Shown: positions 26,575 to 36,253, counted from the stretch's first letter. The stretch is DNA of 64,000 nucleotides from an uncultured Bacteroidales bacterium (GCA_900318355.1 ONKE01000042.1:1-64000); one strand, 5' to 3'. Translations and numbers: made by a program. Notes: a model not told the origin generated them from the sequence alone.

Positions 26575-27857
26575 AACGAATCCTGACATTTCTGGCAGCG
26601 GCCCTCATGATGGCCTCCTGCGGCGGGGACCGTTCCCAGGTCCTCAAGGTCTACAACTGGTCCGACTACATCGACGAATCGGTCATCCCCGAGTTCGAGC
26701 AGTGGTACGAAGAACAGACCGGCGAAACCGTCCACGTCATCTACCAGACCTTCGACATCAACGAGACGATGCTCTCGAAGATCGAAAAGGGACACGAGGA
26801 CTACGACGTCGTCTGCCCGTCCGACTATATCATCGAGCGCATGCTGCAGAACGACCTTCTGCTGCCCATCGACCGCGATTTCGGCCAGACGCCCAACTAC
26901 ATCGACGACAACCTCTCCCCCTACATCCGCTCCTGCTTCGACAAGATTGAAGGCGGCGGCCTCAATGCCAACGACTATTCCGTCGGCTACATGTGGGGCA
27001 CGACCGGCATCCTCTACAACGCCAAATACGTCACCGACGAAGAAGCGTCTACCTGGGACGTAATCAAGAATCCCAAATTCGCCGACAAGATTTTCATCAA
27101 GGATTCCCCGCGCGACGTCTACTCGCAGATTATCCTGAAAATCCACGAGAAAGACATTGCCGAAGGCCGTATGACCCTGGACGAGCTGATGAACTACACC
27201 TCCGATGAAGACATCGCTGCGGTGGAAGCCTACATGCGCGAGGTAAGCGAGCTTGTAGCCGGCTGGGAGGCCGATTTCGGCAAGGACCAGATGACTCAGG
27301 AACGCGGTTGGCTGAGCCTCAACTGGAGCGGCGACGGCGTCTGGGCCATCGAAGAGGCCAAGGAGATGGGAGTAGATCTCCGCTACGCTCTCCCCAAGGA
27401 AGGCTTCACGGTATGGTTCGACGGCTGGGTCATCCCCAAGTTCGCCAAAAACACCAAGGCAGCCAAATACTGGATCAACTTCATGAGCCGTCCCGACATC
27501 GTGATCCGCAATGTCGACGTTACCGGCTACGTGTCCGTAAGCGGTGCTCCCGAGGTGCTGGAAGCCTTTGAAGACGATTCCTTCGAAGCCTCCGACCTGA
27601 GCTACTTCTTCGGAGAAGATGCCGACTCGGTACAGGTCAATCCCGTCCTGTATCCTTGCAAGGCCGATATCGAGCGCAGCACCCAGGAACATGACTGGGG
27701 CGCCAACACCGCCAAGCTCATCGAAATGTGGGCCCGCGTCAAGGGTGACAACGCCTCCAGTTGGACCTATATCTTCCTCGGCATCGCTGCAGTTGCAGTC
27801 GTGGCGGTCCTCGTTCTGCGCGGCCGCGGCAAGAAGAGCCGTAAACGTCGCAGATAG
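26571..27857 (+). CDS. potD: Spermidine/putrescine-type substrate-binding lipoprotein PotD, with extra C-terminal TM helix
   Basis: The 428-residue protein has a lipoprotein signal ending MASC (Cys17) and the PotD pattern: LKVYNWSDYIDESVIPEFE near the N-terminus, then a two-lobed binding protein with YDVVCPSDYIIERM, SVGYMWGTTGILYN and GWLSLNWSGDGVWAIEEA. Unusually, after about residue 390 a single hydrophobic helix (WTYIFLGIAAVAVVAVLVL) and a basic tail RGRGKKSRKRRR are added, so the protein would be anchored both by lipid and by a helix. It delivers the substrate to PotBC. The SDR gene follows after 1 base. Confidence 0.93.
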   Translation: MKRILTFLAAALMMASCGGDRSQVLKVYNWSDYIDESVIPEFEQWYEEQTGETVHVIYQTFDINETMLSKIEKGHEDYDVVCPSDYIIERMLQNDLLLPIDRDFGQTPNYIDDNLSPYIRSCFDKIEGGGLNANDYSVGYMWGTTGILYNAKYVTDEEASTWDVIKNPKFADKIFIKDSPRDVYSQIILKIHEKDIAEGRMTLDELMNYTSDEDIAAVEAYMREVSELVAGWEADFGKDQMTQERGWLSLNWSGDGVWAIEEAKEMGVDLRYALPKEGFTVWFDGWVIPKFAKNTKAAKYWINFMSRPDIVIRNVDVTGYVSVSGAPEVLEAFEDDSFEASDLSYFFGEDADSVQVNPVLYPCKADIERSTQEHDWGANTAKLIEMWARVKGDNASSWTYIFLGIAAVAVVAVLVLRGRGKKSRKRRR

Positions 27858-27858
27858 A

Positions 27859-28692
27859 ATGGAAAAGATCGTGCTTCTGACCGGTGCCAGCAGCGGCATC
27901 GGTTTTGATTCCGCCCAGCGTCTGGCCCAGGCAGGATACAAAGTCTATGGCGCAGCCCGGCGCGTGGAAAAGATGGAGCCCCTCAAGGCTTACGGGATAA
28001 TTCCCGTCTACATGGATGTCACCGACGAAGAGTCCATGCAGAAGGTCGTGTCGCAGATTATCCAGACCGAGGGACGCATCGACATCCTCGTCAACAACGC
28101 CGGATTCGGCTTTTTCGGCGCCCTCGAAAACGTCACCATGGAAGACGCCCGCCGCCAGATGGAGGTCAACGTTTTCGGTCTGGCAAGGCTGACCCAGCTC
28201 ATTCTCCCCCACATGCGCGCCCAAGGCTCCGGCCGCATAATCAACGTCGCATCTATCGCCGGAAAGATGGTACTCTATTTCGGAGGATGGTACCACGTGT
28301 CGAAATTCGCCCTGGAGGCCTACAGCGACGCTCTGCGCATGGAGATGAAGCCTTTCGGCATCGATGTGGTGATTATCGAGCCCGGCGCCATCAAGACCGA
28401 CTGGGGCACAATAGCCGCCGACCATCTGCGCGATTCCTCAATCGGGACGCCCTACGAAAAGGAAGCCCTCCGCGAAGCCGAGACATTCCGCTTTGCCTAC
28501 ACCATCAAGCTTCTCTCCAAGCCCTCCATCATCGGCAAGACGATTCTCAGGGCCGCCCGCAGCCGTTGCCCCAAGGCACGCTATCGCATCGGATTCGGCT
28601 CCCACTCCATCATCTTCCTCCACCGCATCCTCCCCGCCAAATGGTGGGACGCCCTGATGCGCCTGGGCGGGAAACTGAAGATTGCAAAATAA
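27859..28692 (+). CDS. Short-chain dehydrogenase/reductase (SDR)
   Basis: The 277-residue classical SDR starts at 27859 (MEKIVLLTGASSGIG), 1 base after the potD stop; the in-frame extension upstream overlaps potD and is not coding. It has TGASSGIG, NNAG and the catalytic YHVSK, with substrate-loop and lipid-type features near FALEAYSDALRMEM. It is probably NADP-dependent, although the segment after the Gly-rich loop (AARRVEKM) is only suggestive. Being last in the pot operon it may be co-expressed by read-through without acting on polyamines. The substrate cannot be assigned. Confidence 0.85.
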   Translation: MEKIVLLTGASSGIGFDSAQRLAQAGYKVYGAARRVEKMEPLKAYGIIPVYMDVTDEESMQKVVSQIIQTEGRIDILVNNAGFGFFGALENVTMEDARRQMEVNVFGLARLTQLILPHMRAQGSGRIINVASIAGKMVLYFGGWYHVSKFALEAYSDALRMEMKPFGIDVVIIEPGAIKTDWGTIAADHLRDSSIGTPYEKEALREAETFRFAYTIKLLSKPSIIGKTILRAARSRCPKARYRIGFGSHSIIFLHRILPAKWWDALMRLGGKLKIAK

Positions 28693-28704
28693 CAGGGTAC
28701 AACG

Positions 28705-28749
28705 CAAAAAAAGAGGCTACCGTCATTTGACTATGGTAGCCTCTTTTTT
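28705..28749. terminator. Bidirectional terminator of the pot operon and tRNA-Val
   Basis: GAGGCTACC (28713-28721) pairs perfectly with GGTAGCCTC (28735-28743). An A-run precedes and a T-run follows, so it can serve both strands. Confidence 0.92.
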
Positions 28750-28752
28750 GAG

Positions 28753-28827
28753 TGAGGACTGGCAGATTTGAACTGCCGACCTCTTGCCTGTCAAGCAAGC
28801 GCTCTAAACCAACTGAGCTAAGCCCTC
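28753..28827 (-). tRNA. tRNA-Val (anticodon GAC)
   Basis: The cloverleaf is complete on the minus strand: acceptor GAGGGCT/AGTCCTC, D-arm GCTC...GAGC, anticodon stem CTTGC/GCAAG with loop TTGACAG (anticodon GAC at 28792-28790), variable AGGTC, and T-arm GGCAG-TTCAAAT-CTGCC. CCA is not encoded. The anticodon GAC reads GUC/GUU (valine). Confidence 0.95.
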
Positions 28828-28838
28828 ATTGCGGACTG

Positions 28839-28870
28839 CAAATGTAGGAAGAATTCCTGACTCCACCAAA
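28839..28870 (-). promoter_or_regulatory. tRNA-Val promoter
   Basis: TTTG (28867-28870), 20 bases, TACATTTG (28839-28846) on the minus strand, 11 bases before the tRNA 5' end. Confidence 0.75.
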
Positions 28871-28885
28871 TTTTTGGACAGAAAC

Positions 28886-30112
28886 TTACACTACATCCTT
28901 TAATTTTTCTTCGGCATAGGCTTTTGTAAGGACAAAAGTCTTCTTTCGGGATGAAGGAGCCTCGAACATCGCGTCGTCCATTATCTTCTCGCAGATGGAA
29001 CGGAGACCACGCGCGCCGAGTTTGCTGCTTATGGCGGTGTCGACGATGAGTTCCTTGACTCCGGGCTCGATTTCGAGAGTCATACCGTCGAGCTCGAAAA
29101 GCTTTTCATACTGGCGCAGCACGGCATTCTTGGGCTCCGTCAGGATTCGCAGCAGAGCGTCACGGTCCAGATTGTCAAGATAGGTCACGACGGGAAGACG
29201 GCCGATGATCTCGGGAATGAGACCATAAGCCCTCAGGTCCTGGGCCGCGACATATTGCAGCAGGTTGTCCTTGTCGATGCGCTGCTTGCCTGCGACACCA
29301 TATCCGATTACCTGTGTGTTAAGACGCTGTGCGATGCGCCTTTCTATGCCTTCGAAGGCTCCGCCGCAGATAAAAAGGATATTCTGGGTGTTCACATGGA
29401 CGAAATCCTGTTCGGGATGCTTGCGCCCACCCTTCGGCGGGACATTGACTACATTGCCTTCCAGGAGCTTGAGCATCGCCTGCTGTACGCCTTCGCCGGA
29501 AACGTCACGGGTAATTGAAGGATTGTCGCTCTTGCGGGCGATCTTGTCAATCTCGTCGATGAAGACTATCCCCCGCTCCGCCTTGGCGACATCGTAGTCG
29601 GCTTCCTGCAGGAGGCGGGAGAGGATGCTCTCGACATCTTCGCCGACATAGCCTGCTTCGGTAAGGACCGTGGCGTCGACGATGGTGAAAGGCACGTCGA
29701 GCAACTTCGCGATGGTGCGGGCAAGCAGAGTCTTTCCCGTTCCGGTCGGGCCGACGAGAAGGATGTTGGACTTTTCAAGTTCGACGCCGTCGTCAGGCTT
29801 TTCCACCAGATTGTGACTGATGCGCTTATAGTGGTTGTAGACGGCAACGGAAAGCATCTTCTTGGCCCTGTCCTGGCCGATGACGTATTCGTCGAGGAAA
29901 GCCTTGATTTCCTTGGGTTTGCGTATCTTTCCCACAGGCACGGCCTCTTGGGAAGGCGCACCATTATGGTCCAGTTCCTCGATATAGTCGTGGACAAGAC
30001 GGGCGCAATCGGGACACAGATCCGCATCTATGCCATGGAGCAGATACGGGACCTCGTCTTCGTCCCTGCCGCAGAACATGCAGTGACGCTGCGAATGAGT
30101 TTTCCTGGCCAT
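28886..30112 (-). CDS. clpX: ATP-dependent Clp protease ATPase subunit ClpX
   Basis: ClpX unfolds tagged proteins, including ssrA-tagged ones, and feeds them to ClpP. The 408-residue protein has the N-terminal zinc-binding domain (Cys11, Cys14, Cys33, Cys36), Walker A GPTGTGKT (121-128), Walker [13 protein letters not shown], and the ClpX pore and arginine-sensor regions. The IGF-type ClpP-binding loop lies in the middle of the ATPase domain. It is the last gene of tig-clpP-clpX, starting 1 base after clpP. Its C-terminal acidic/basic tail is normal. Confidence 0.97.
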   Translation of the reverse strand: MARKTHSQRHCMFCGRDEDEVPYLLHGIDADLCPDCARLVHDYIEELDHNGAPSQEAVPVGKIRKPKEIKAFLDEYVIGQDRAKKMLSVAVYNHYKRISHNLVEKPDDGVELEKSNILLVGPTGTGKTLLARTIAKLLDVPFTIVDATVLTEAGYVGEDVESILSRLLQEADYDVAKAERGIVFIDEIDKIARKSDNPSITRDVSGEGVQQAMLKLLEGNVVNVPPKGGRKHPEQDFVHVNTQNILFICGGAFEGIERRIAQRLNTQVIGYGVAGKQRIDKDNLLQYVAAQDLRAYGLIPEIIGRLPVVTYLDNLDRDALLRILTEPKNAVLRQYEKLFELDGMTLEIEPGVKELIVDTAISSKLGARGLRSICEKIMDDAMFEAPSSRKKTFVLTKAYAEEKLKDVV

Positions 30113-30113
30113 C

Positions 30114-30782
30114 CTACCTGGTTTTCTTCGACAGGATTTCGTCCACCATGCCGTAGGCTTTGGCTTCCTGGGCGGTCATCCAGTAGTCGCGCTCGCCGTC
30201 GGAGGCAACCTTCTCATAAGGCTGGCCGCTATGTTCCGAAATGATGGTGAAAAGCTCCTTGCGGGTCTTTTCAATCTCCTGGGCGGCGATGAGGATATCG
30301 GTAGCCTGGCCCTGCGCACCGCCGAGAGGCTGATGGATCAGCACGCGGGAGTGAGGAAGGCAGGAGCGCTTGCCGGGAGCGCCGGCGCAAAGCAGCACGG
30401 AACCCATGGAGGCGGCCATGCCGGTGCAGATGGTGGCGACGTCAGGCTCGACGAGCTGCATCGTATCGTAGATGCCGAGACCGGAGGAAACCTGTCCGCC
30501 GGGGGTGTTGAGATAGAGCGAGATATCGGCAGACGGGTCGGTCGAAGCAAGGAACAGCAGCTGGGCCTGGATAATGTTGGCCACGTCGTCGTCGATGGGG
30601 ACGCCGAGGAAAATGATGCGGTCCATCATCAGGCGGCTGAAAACGTCCATCGAAGCGACATTGAGCTTGCGCTCCTCGATAATCGTCGGGTTGATATAGC
30701 TGTCAACTGCGCTCTGATAACGATACAGGGTCGCTGAGCTGATGCCGCGACCCCTGCTCGCGAATTTTTCAAATTCGTTCAT
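30114..30782 (-). CDS. clpP: ATP-dependent Clp protease proteolytic subunit ClpP
   Basis: The 222-residue serine protease has the catalytic triad in canonical spacing: Ser125 in GMAASMGSVL, His150 in SRVLIHQPLGG and Asp199 in DGERDY. An N-terminal extension of about 30 residues precedes the conserved start, as in many Bacteroidota. ClpP forms the 14-mer chamber that pairs with ClpX. It lies 6 bases downstream of tig and 1 base upstream of clpX. Confidence 0.97.
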   Translation of the reverse strand: MNEFEKFASRGRGISSATLYRYQSAVDSYINPTIIEERKLNVASMDVFSRLMMDRIIFLGVPIDDDVANIIQAQLLFLASTDPSADISLYLNTPGGQVSSGLGIYDTMQLVEPDVATICTGMAASMGSVLLCAGAPGKRSCLPHSRVLIHQPLGGAQGQATDILIAAQEIEKTRKELFTIISEHSGQPYEKVASDGERDYWMTAQEAKAYGMVDEILSKKTR

Positions 30783-30788
30783 GGATAA

Positions 30789-32105
30789 TTATTTAAGCTC
30801 GCGGAATTTGTCCACGGAAATCTTTTTGGGAGTGAGGGTGATCTGCTCGCGGAGAGCGGCGACTACCTTCTGGTTTTCCACGTTTTCCTGCATCTGACGG
30901 ACCTGGCGCTCGTCGTTGAGGACATTCTTGGCGGCCTCCTTGATCATCTGCTGGGGGACGTTGCCCATTCCGTACATGGCATACTGATAAGCCGTGAACG
31001 CCTCGGCGGCCTCGCGGATATCCTTGTCTTCGACCTTCAGGCCGTATTTGTCCATGACGTATTCGCGGATCATCTGCCAGCGGAAATCGGCGAGGAAGCT
31101 GTCAAACTCGGCCTCGACCTGCTCGGCGGTGAACTTGCCTTCGTTGATCTGGATGAGCCAGCGCTTGAGGAAAGCTTCCGGAAGTGCGATGTTGGCTTTT
31201 TCCACGAAGTAGCTGCGGATGTCCTTGGAGAGACGGTAGTCGGCTTCTTCCTTGTAGTTGGCGGCGAGGCGCTCGGTCACTGCGGCATCGAACTCTTCGG
31301 CATTGTGGACTTTGTCCTCACCGAAAATCTGGTCGTAGGCTTCCTGGCCTTCCTCGGCGGGAACGAAGGTGCGGACGTTGACGATGCTTACACTAAACTT
31401 CGGGTCGATGCCGGCAAGTTCGTTACGCTTGACTTTAAGCATAGCGGCGCGGTCGGCCTCGTCGGTGAAAGCGGCGTTGACGTCGATTTCGAACTTGTCA
31501 CCGGGCTTGCAGCCGACGAAAAGCTTTTTGGCATCGCCGGAGACATTGCGGACTGCGATGTAAGCACCCTCGACTGTCTTGGCCTCGGAGGAAAGGTCGG
31601 CAATGACGAAGTCATCCTCGCCGGCCTTGTCGGTGTCTTCGAGCTTGCCGAACTGACGGAGCATGTTGGCTTTCATCTCCTTCTTGGCAGTCTCGGTGAT
31701 GTTGATGTTGTAGTAGGGAACCTTGTCGGAAGAGGAGATGGCCAGATCCAGCTTGGGAGTCTGTGCGATATCGAACTTGAAGGTGAAGTCGGCACCCGAC
31801 TCCCACTTCACTTCGGGCTGATCCTCGCTGGAGAGGGGCTCGCCGACGACACGGAGATCGTTTTCCTTGATAAAGTCGTTCAGGCCTTTGGAAACCACCT
31901 CATTCACGGCCTCGGCGAGAGCCTGCTCGCCATAGAGGCGCTGCACGATGGACATGGGGACCATGCCCTTGCGGAACCCCTTGAAATCGGCCCTGCGGCG
32001 GAAATCGTTCAAACGCTTCTTTTCAGCGGCCGCATAGTCTTCAGCCGAGAGGTTGAAAGTCACCTGGATGTTGAGATCGTCGATCTGATTCTTTGTTACT
32101 TGCAT
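30789..32105 (-). CDS. tig: Trigger factor
   Basis: Trigger factor is the ribosome-bound chaperone that shields nascent chains. The 438-residue protein has the N-terminal ribosome-binding motif FRRRADFKGFRKGMVP (the GFRxGxxP signature), a divergent, charged middle domain in place of a clear PPIase, and the C-terminal helical chaperone arms. The weak conservation of the PPIase domain is usual in Bacteroidota. It leads the tig-clpP-clpX operon behind a consensus -7 box. Confidence 0.93.
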   Translation of the reverse strand: MQVTKNQIDDLNIQVTFNLSAEDYAAAEKKRLNDFRRRADFKGFRKGMVPMSIVQRLYGEQALAEAVNEVVSKGLNDFIKENDLRVVGEPLSSEDQPEVKWESGADFTFKFDIAQTPKLDLAISSSDKVPYYNINITETAKKEMKANMLRQFGKLEDTDKAGEDDFVIADLSSEAKTVEGAYIAVRNVSGDAKKLFVGCKPGDKFEIDVNAAFTDEADRAAMLKVKRNELAGIDPKFSVSIVNVRTFVPAEEGQEAYDQIFGEDKVHNAEEFDAAVTERLAANYKEEADYRLSKDIRSYFVEKANIALPEAFLKRWLIQINEGKFTAEQVEAEFDSFLADFRWQMIREYVMDKYGLKVEDKDIREAAEAFTAYQYAMYGMGNVPQQMIKEAAKNVLNDERQVRQMQENVENQKVVAALREQITLTPKKISVDKFRELK

Positions 32106-32140
32106 TTTATTGATTGTTTGTTTATTTTCGATAGAGTCCG

Positions 32141-32148
32141 CAAATATA
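32141..32148 (-). promoter_or_regulatory. -7 box of tig-clpP-clpX
   Basis: TATATTTG (minus strand) lies 36 bases before the tig start. No TTTG at the ideal -33 position. Confidence 0.6.
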
Positions 32149-32164
32149 GCAATTATTTGCGGAA

Positions 32165-34171
32165 TTACCGATTTCGCTTGGGGTAAACGACCCGTTCGTG
32201 GTACATTTGGCCGAGGTAGGACTTGAATACGGCCTTGAGGGTATTGAGGTCGCGGATCGATATGTCGGAGTCGTCCAGCTGGCCTTCGGCGGTCTTTCCG
32301 GCGACTATCTTCTCGACGAAGTCGGAAAATGCCTCGGGCGAATTGTCCTTCAAGGTCCTTGACGCCGCTTCGAGGGAATCGGCCAGCATGAGGATGGTCT
32401 GTTCCTTCGTCCAGGGCTTCTTACCGTTATACTTGAAATCGGAGACGTCGGCCGGGTCCCCTCCCTCGTTCAGATATTTGTTGAGGAAATATCCCGTCGA
32501 GGATGTACCGTGATGAGTGAGGATGAAGTCCTTGATTATCTGGGGAAGATTGTATTTGTCGGCTATCGAGAGCCCTTCCGGGACATGGCGGACGATTTCA
32601 CGCGCGCTTTCCTTAGGCGTCAGGGTGTCGTGATAATGTTTCCCGAGCGTTTCGTTTTCGATGAAGCACTGCGGATTCGACATCTTGCCCAAATCGTGGT
32701 AGAGGGCGCCGGCACGGACCAGAAGGACGTTGGCGTCGATGCTGCGTGCGGCCGCATCGGCCATGTTCATGACCTGGAGCGAATGCTGGAAAGTGCCAGG
32801 AGCCTTTTGGGCGAGCTCGCGCAGGGCCTTGTTGTTGGTGTCACAGAGTTCCTGCAGCCTGGAATTCGAGACGAGCATGAAGATGCGCTCGAAAAGGTAG
32901 ATCAGAGGATACCCGGCCACGGACAGCAGCGAACCTATGAACAGGTAAAGAACTTTGTGGAAGTCGAAGAGCGTGTTGGTGCCTCCGAGAAGACGGAAGC
33001 CGGTGTAGGCAACCAGCAGCGAGGCGAAGGCGATGAGCGCAGCGACGAACTGCCGCCACCCGCGGCTGAAATACGGGAACACCAGCATGGTCACGACGCC
33101 TGAAGTCAGGTACATGACGAAAAGTTCCACGCCCTCATGCGAGAAAATCAGCAGCGGCAGCAGCGAAAGGATGTATACAGGCAGGACGACCCTGAGCTTG
33201 AAAAACGCCAGCAGATACAGCGCAGCCAGGGAGAACGGCATGATATACAACAGGTTGGGATTGATTTTCCCGAGAAGCAGGGCCGCTACCGTAAAGAGCA
33301 GGAAGATGAATACAAGGTAGAGGAAGCGGTTGAACTCGTCGAAGACCAGAGGGTTCGTATAGAGAACCGACAGGAAAAGGATCAGCACAAGCAGAAGCGC
33401 GATTATGCCGTTGCCCGTCCAAAGGAAAAAGCGCGAGCCGTCGTATCCGAGAGTGGCTTCGTATTCAGCCTTGTAGGAATCCAGCATCTGGCAGATTTCG
33501 GCCGTGACGAGCTCGCCTTGCGAGACGATGACCTGACCTGCACCTACAAACCCCTGCGTCGGGGAAATGTAGTCGGCGGATTCGGCGTGGACAAGCGCAG
33601 TGGTCTCCTTGTCGAACAGGAGGTTGGGCACGACGAGGTCGTAGACTCCGGAGGCCTGGAAAAGGGAGTCGACCCTCAGCATGGGATTTTCCTTCCTCGC
33701 GTCAAGAAGGACGCGCTCGCGGGCCGAGGCCACAGTAAACACTTCGGATGCAGGCACTTGCGTAGCCCTCTTGTTTCTTTGGAGGAAGATGACCTTTTCT
33801 CCCTGCGCATCGTCGGAGAGTACTCCGCGGTCGTAAATTTCAGTCAGAGAAGTTACTACGCGCAGCTTGAGGGCGTTGTCGAGCGGGAGCCCTTCGGCCG
33901 CCGCTATGCTCCCCTCGCCCGCCGATTCGCTGAAACGGTAGTAAGGCAGAATACGGGAGCCGGCCTCTTCCCTCTCGCGGGAAAGCTGCTCGGGAGTCTT
34001 CAGTACGGGGAAATCGAACTGGGCGACTATGGTCTCGTATGTCCACGGGGCGCCTTTCCTGTAGTCGTAGTCGAATTTGCCGCCGCGCGGAAGTATGCAC
34101 ACCAGCACGACCAGAAGGGCCGCCAGGGTGAGATAGATCCGCAAATCGCCGGGAAACTGCCTGTTCTTCAT
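32165..34171 (-). CDS. 7TM-HD phosphodiesterase (PgpH-like, HDIG family)
   Basis: The 668-residue protein has an N-terminal signal-anchor (about 12-28), an extracytoplasmic 7TMR-HDED region to about 265, about seven helices (270-455), and a cytoplasmic HD domain with YHDLGKM and further metal-binding His/Asp positions (e.g. GKHYHDTLTP and LTHHGTSSTG). PgpH-type enzymes hydrolyse cyclic di-AMP. It starts 10 bases after the SDR gene, in a unit led by gyrB. No diadenylate cyclase is in the window. The substrate is inferred from the family. Confidence 0.88.
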   Translation of the reverse strand: MKNRQFPGDLRIYLTLAALLVVLVCILPRGGKFDYDYRKGAPWTYETIVAQFDFPVLKTPEQLSREREEAGSRILPYYRFSESAGEGSIAAAEGLPLDNALKLRVVTSLTEIYDRGVLSDDAQGEKVIFLQRNKRATQVPASEVFTVASARERVLLDARKENPMLRVDSLFQASGVYDLVVPNLLFDKETTALVHAESADYISPTQGFVGAGQVIVSQGELVTAEICQMLDSYKAEYEATLGYDGSRFFLWTGNGIIALLLVLILFLSVLYTNPLVFDEFNRFLYLVFIFLLFTVAALLLGKINPNLLYIMPFSLAALYLLAFFKLRVVLPVYILSLLPLLIFSHEGVELFVMYLTSGVVTMLVFPYFSRGWRQFVAALIAFASLLVAYTGFRLLGGTNTLFDFHKVLYLFIGSLLSVAGYPLIYLFERIFMLVSNSRLQELCDTNNKALRELAQKAPGTFQHSLQVMNMADAAARSIDANVLLVRAGALYHDLGKMSNPQCFIENETLGKHYHDTLTPKESAREIVRHVPEGLSIADKYNLPQIIKDFILTHHGTSSTGYFLNKYLNEGGDPADVSDFKYNGKKPWTKEQTILMLADSLEAASRTLKDNSPEAFSDFVEKIVAGKTAEGQLDDSDISIRDLNTLKAVFKSYLGQMYHERVVYPKRNR

Positions 34172-34181
34172 AATTCTCTAA

Positions 34182-34991
34182 CTATTTGAAAGGACTGCCG
34201 GCTTCACGCGCAATGTAGCTGTAGGTGAGCCGGTCGGTCAGATTGGGGAACAGATTGTGGGCCAGGACCGTAAGCTTGCCCAATGCCGTAAGCGTCATGT
34301 GGTTGCGACGCTTGCGGAGGCCTTTGAGCAAGTAGTCGGCACAACGCTCGGCGCTCATGAGGCTGCCCTCGTCAAGAGGGGTCTCGCCCTGGGCGGAGCC
34401 GTCAGCGGTAAGGGCCGCATTGCGGACGTTGGAGGAGGTGTAGCCCGGAGCGAAGACCATGACGTGGAGTCCGTCACGCAGATGTTCGATACGCACAGTG
34501 TCGAGGAAGCCGCGCACGGCATATTTCGACGCAGAATAGCCCGTCCTGGCGGGAAGGGCCGAGTAACCGGCTATAGAAATAACCCCAACAACGGAGCCCT
34601 TCGCAGACAGCAGCCAGGGAAGAGCGTATTTAGTGCAATAAACAGTGCCCCAGAAATTTACGTCCATAAGACGCCGGATCACCGAAAGATCCAGGTCTTT
34701 GAACATCGCACGCATGGAGATGCCGGCATTGTTGACCAGAATGTCGATGCGGCCCCAACGCGCAACAACCGCCTCTACAAGGGCTTTGCACTCTTCCTCT
34801 ACGGTGACGTCGGTACGGACGCAGAGGACGTCGGAGCCGACGGAGGGAGCGAGCTCCAGAAGCTTGTCGTAGGAACGGGCGGCCATGGCCACCTTTGCCC
34901 CGCTGGCGCCGAAAGCACGCGCGGCGGCGAGCCCGATACCCGAGCTCGCCCCCGTCACGATGACTACTTTATCCTGGAAGTACTTGTCCAT
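34182..34991 (-). CDS. Short-chain dehydrogenase/reductase next to alpha-oxoamine synthase
   Basis: The 269-residue classical SDR has VTGASSGIG, NNAG and catalytic YSASK, followed by YAVRGFLDTVRIEHL. AARSYDKLLEL after the Rossmann fold suggests NADP preference. Its start is coupled to the upstream alpha-oxoamine synthase by TAATG. If the synthase makes 3-ketosphinganine, this SDR is a natural candidate for the following ketone reduction to dihydrosphingosine. That is inference from position; SDR substrates cannot be read directly. Confidence 0.85.
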   Translation of the reverse strand: MDKYFQDKVVIVTGASSGIGLAAARAFGASGAKVAMAARSYDKLLELAPSVGSDVLCVRTDVTVEEECKALVEAVVARWGRIDILVNNAGISMRAMFKDLDLSVIRRLMDVNFWGTVYCTKYALPWLLSAKGSVVGVISIAGYSALPARTGYSASKYAVRGFLDTVRIEHLRDGLHVMVFAPGYTSSNVRNAALTADGSAQGETPLDEGSLMSAERCADYLLKGLRKRRNHMTLTALGKLTVLAHNLFPNLTDRLTYSYIAREAGSPFK

Positions 34992-36253
34992 TAGTCGACT
35001 TTCATCGCCGCGATGTCGTCTCCGTCGTAGAGGCCGGCATCCAGTTTGGCCTTGATTTCCTTGAAGGCGTTAAGCGTATAGGCCACGTCTTCCATCGTGT
35101 GTGCGGCGGTGCAGACGATGCGGAAAATAATCATTCCCTTCGGGATCACGGGATAGATTACCATCGAGCAGAAGATACGATAGTTTTCGCGCAGGTCCTT
35201 CGCCATCTTGGTGGCCTGGGCGACGCCTCCCTTGATATGGACCGGAGTAACGCAGGCCTCCGCCTCTCCGATGTCGAAGCCCTCGGCCTTGAAGCCGTCC
35301 TGGATGGCGTGGGTGATCTGCCAGCATTTTGCGCGAAGCTCGTCACCTTCGGGAGAATCGATGATTTCCATGCGCTTGATGTTGCCGATTACCAGCGCCA
35401 TGGGGAGGCTCTTGGCGTACATCTGGCTGCGCATGTTGAAACGCAGGTAGTTGATGATGGAGCGGGGACCGGCGATGAAGCCGCCGATGGAAGCCATGCT
35501 CTTGGCGAAGGCGCCGATGTAGAGGTCGATCTGGTCCATCACGCCGAAATGCTCGGAAGTACCGCGGCCGTGGGCGCCGAGAAGACCGAAGCCGTGGGCG
35601 TCGTCGATCAGGATGCGGAAGGGGTATTTCTGCTTCAGGGCCACGATTTCATCGAGCTTGCCCAGGGCGCCGGTCATGCCGTAGACGCCCTCGGTGATGA
35701 GGAGGACGCCGCCGCCATTGGCATCGGCCTCGGCACAGGCGCGTGCGAGAACTTTTTCGCAGTCGGCCATGTTGTTGTGGCGGTATTTGTATTTGCTGCC
35801 GATATGGAGGCGGATACCGTCAAGGAGGCAGGCATGGCACTCGGCGTCATAGACGATGACGTCGTGGCGGGAAGTCAGGGCGTCGATGGCCGAGACTATG
35901 CCCTGGTAGCCGAAGTTGAAGAGGAAAGCGTCTTCCTTCTTCTCGAAGTCGGCGAAAATCTTTTCGAGCTTCTCGTGGTAGCGGGTGTGGCCCGACATCA
36001 TGCGGGCGCCCATGGGATAGGCCAGGCCCCACTGCGCTGCTGCTTCGGCGTCGGCCTTGCGGACCTCGGGATGGTTGGCCAGGCCGAGGTAGTTGTTGAG
36101 GCTCCAGTTCAGTACCGGAATGCCGTTGAAGGTCATGTGGGGACCGAGTTCGCCTTCGAGGCGAGGATACATGTAGTAGCCGAAACCCTGTTCAAAGTAC
36201 TGGCCGATGGGGCCGCCGGAATCCCGGGAAATCCTGTCGAATATATCTAACAT
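34991..36253 (-). CDS. Alpha-oxoamine synthase, probable serine palmitoyltransferase
   Basis: The 420-residue PLP enzyme of the AONS/SPT/KBL family has a likely PLP lysine at Lys251 in GAFAKSMASIGGFI, the cofactor-contacting DDAH (217-220), and His140 in DAECHACLLDG. Members condense an amino acid with an acyl-CoA and release CO2. In Bacteroidota the usual such enzyme besides KBL and BioF is serine palmitoyltransferase, which starts sphingolipid synthesis. The neighbouring SDR favours that assignment, but BioF or KBL cannot be excluded. It lies 11 bases after gyrB. Confidence 0.8.
   Translation of the reverse strand: MLDIFDRISRDSGGPIGQYFEQGFGYYMYPRLEGELGPHMTFNGIPVLNWSLNNYLGLANHPEVRKADAEAAAQWGLAYPMGARMMSGHTRYHEKLEKIFADFEKKEDAFLFNFGYQGIVSAIDALTSRHDVIVYDAECHACLLDGIRLHIGSKYKYRHNNMADCEKVLARACAEADANGGGVLLITEGVYGMTGALGKLDEIVALKQKYPFRILIDDAHGFGLLGAHGRGTSEHFGVMDQIDLYIGAFAKSMASIGGFIAGPRSIINYLRFNMRSQMYAKSLPMALVIGNIKRMEIIDSPEGDELRAKCWQITHAIQDGFKAEGFDIGEAEACVTPVHIKGGVAQATKMAKDLRENYRIFCSMVIYPVIPKGMIIFRIVCTAAHTMEDVAYTLNAFKEIKAKLDAGLYDGDDIAAMKVD

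Noticed and set aside
26436..27941. 501-codon open frame on the minus strand opposite potD
   Set aside because: Antisense of potD, which has lipobox and clear family motifs; no independent evidence.
28753..28827. tRNA-Asp (GTC) reading
   Set aside because: The plus-strand string shows GTC, but the tRNA is on the minus strand and its anticodon there is GAC, hence valine.
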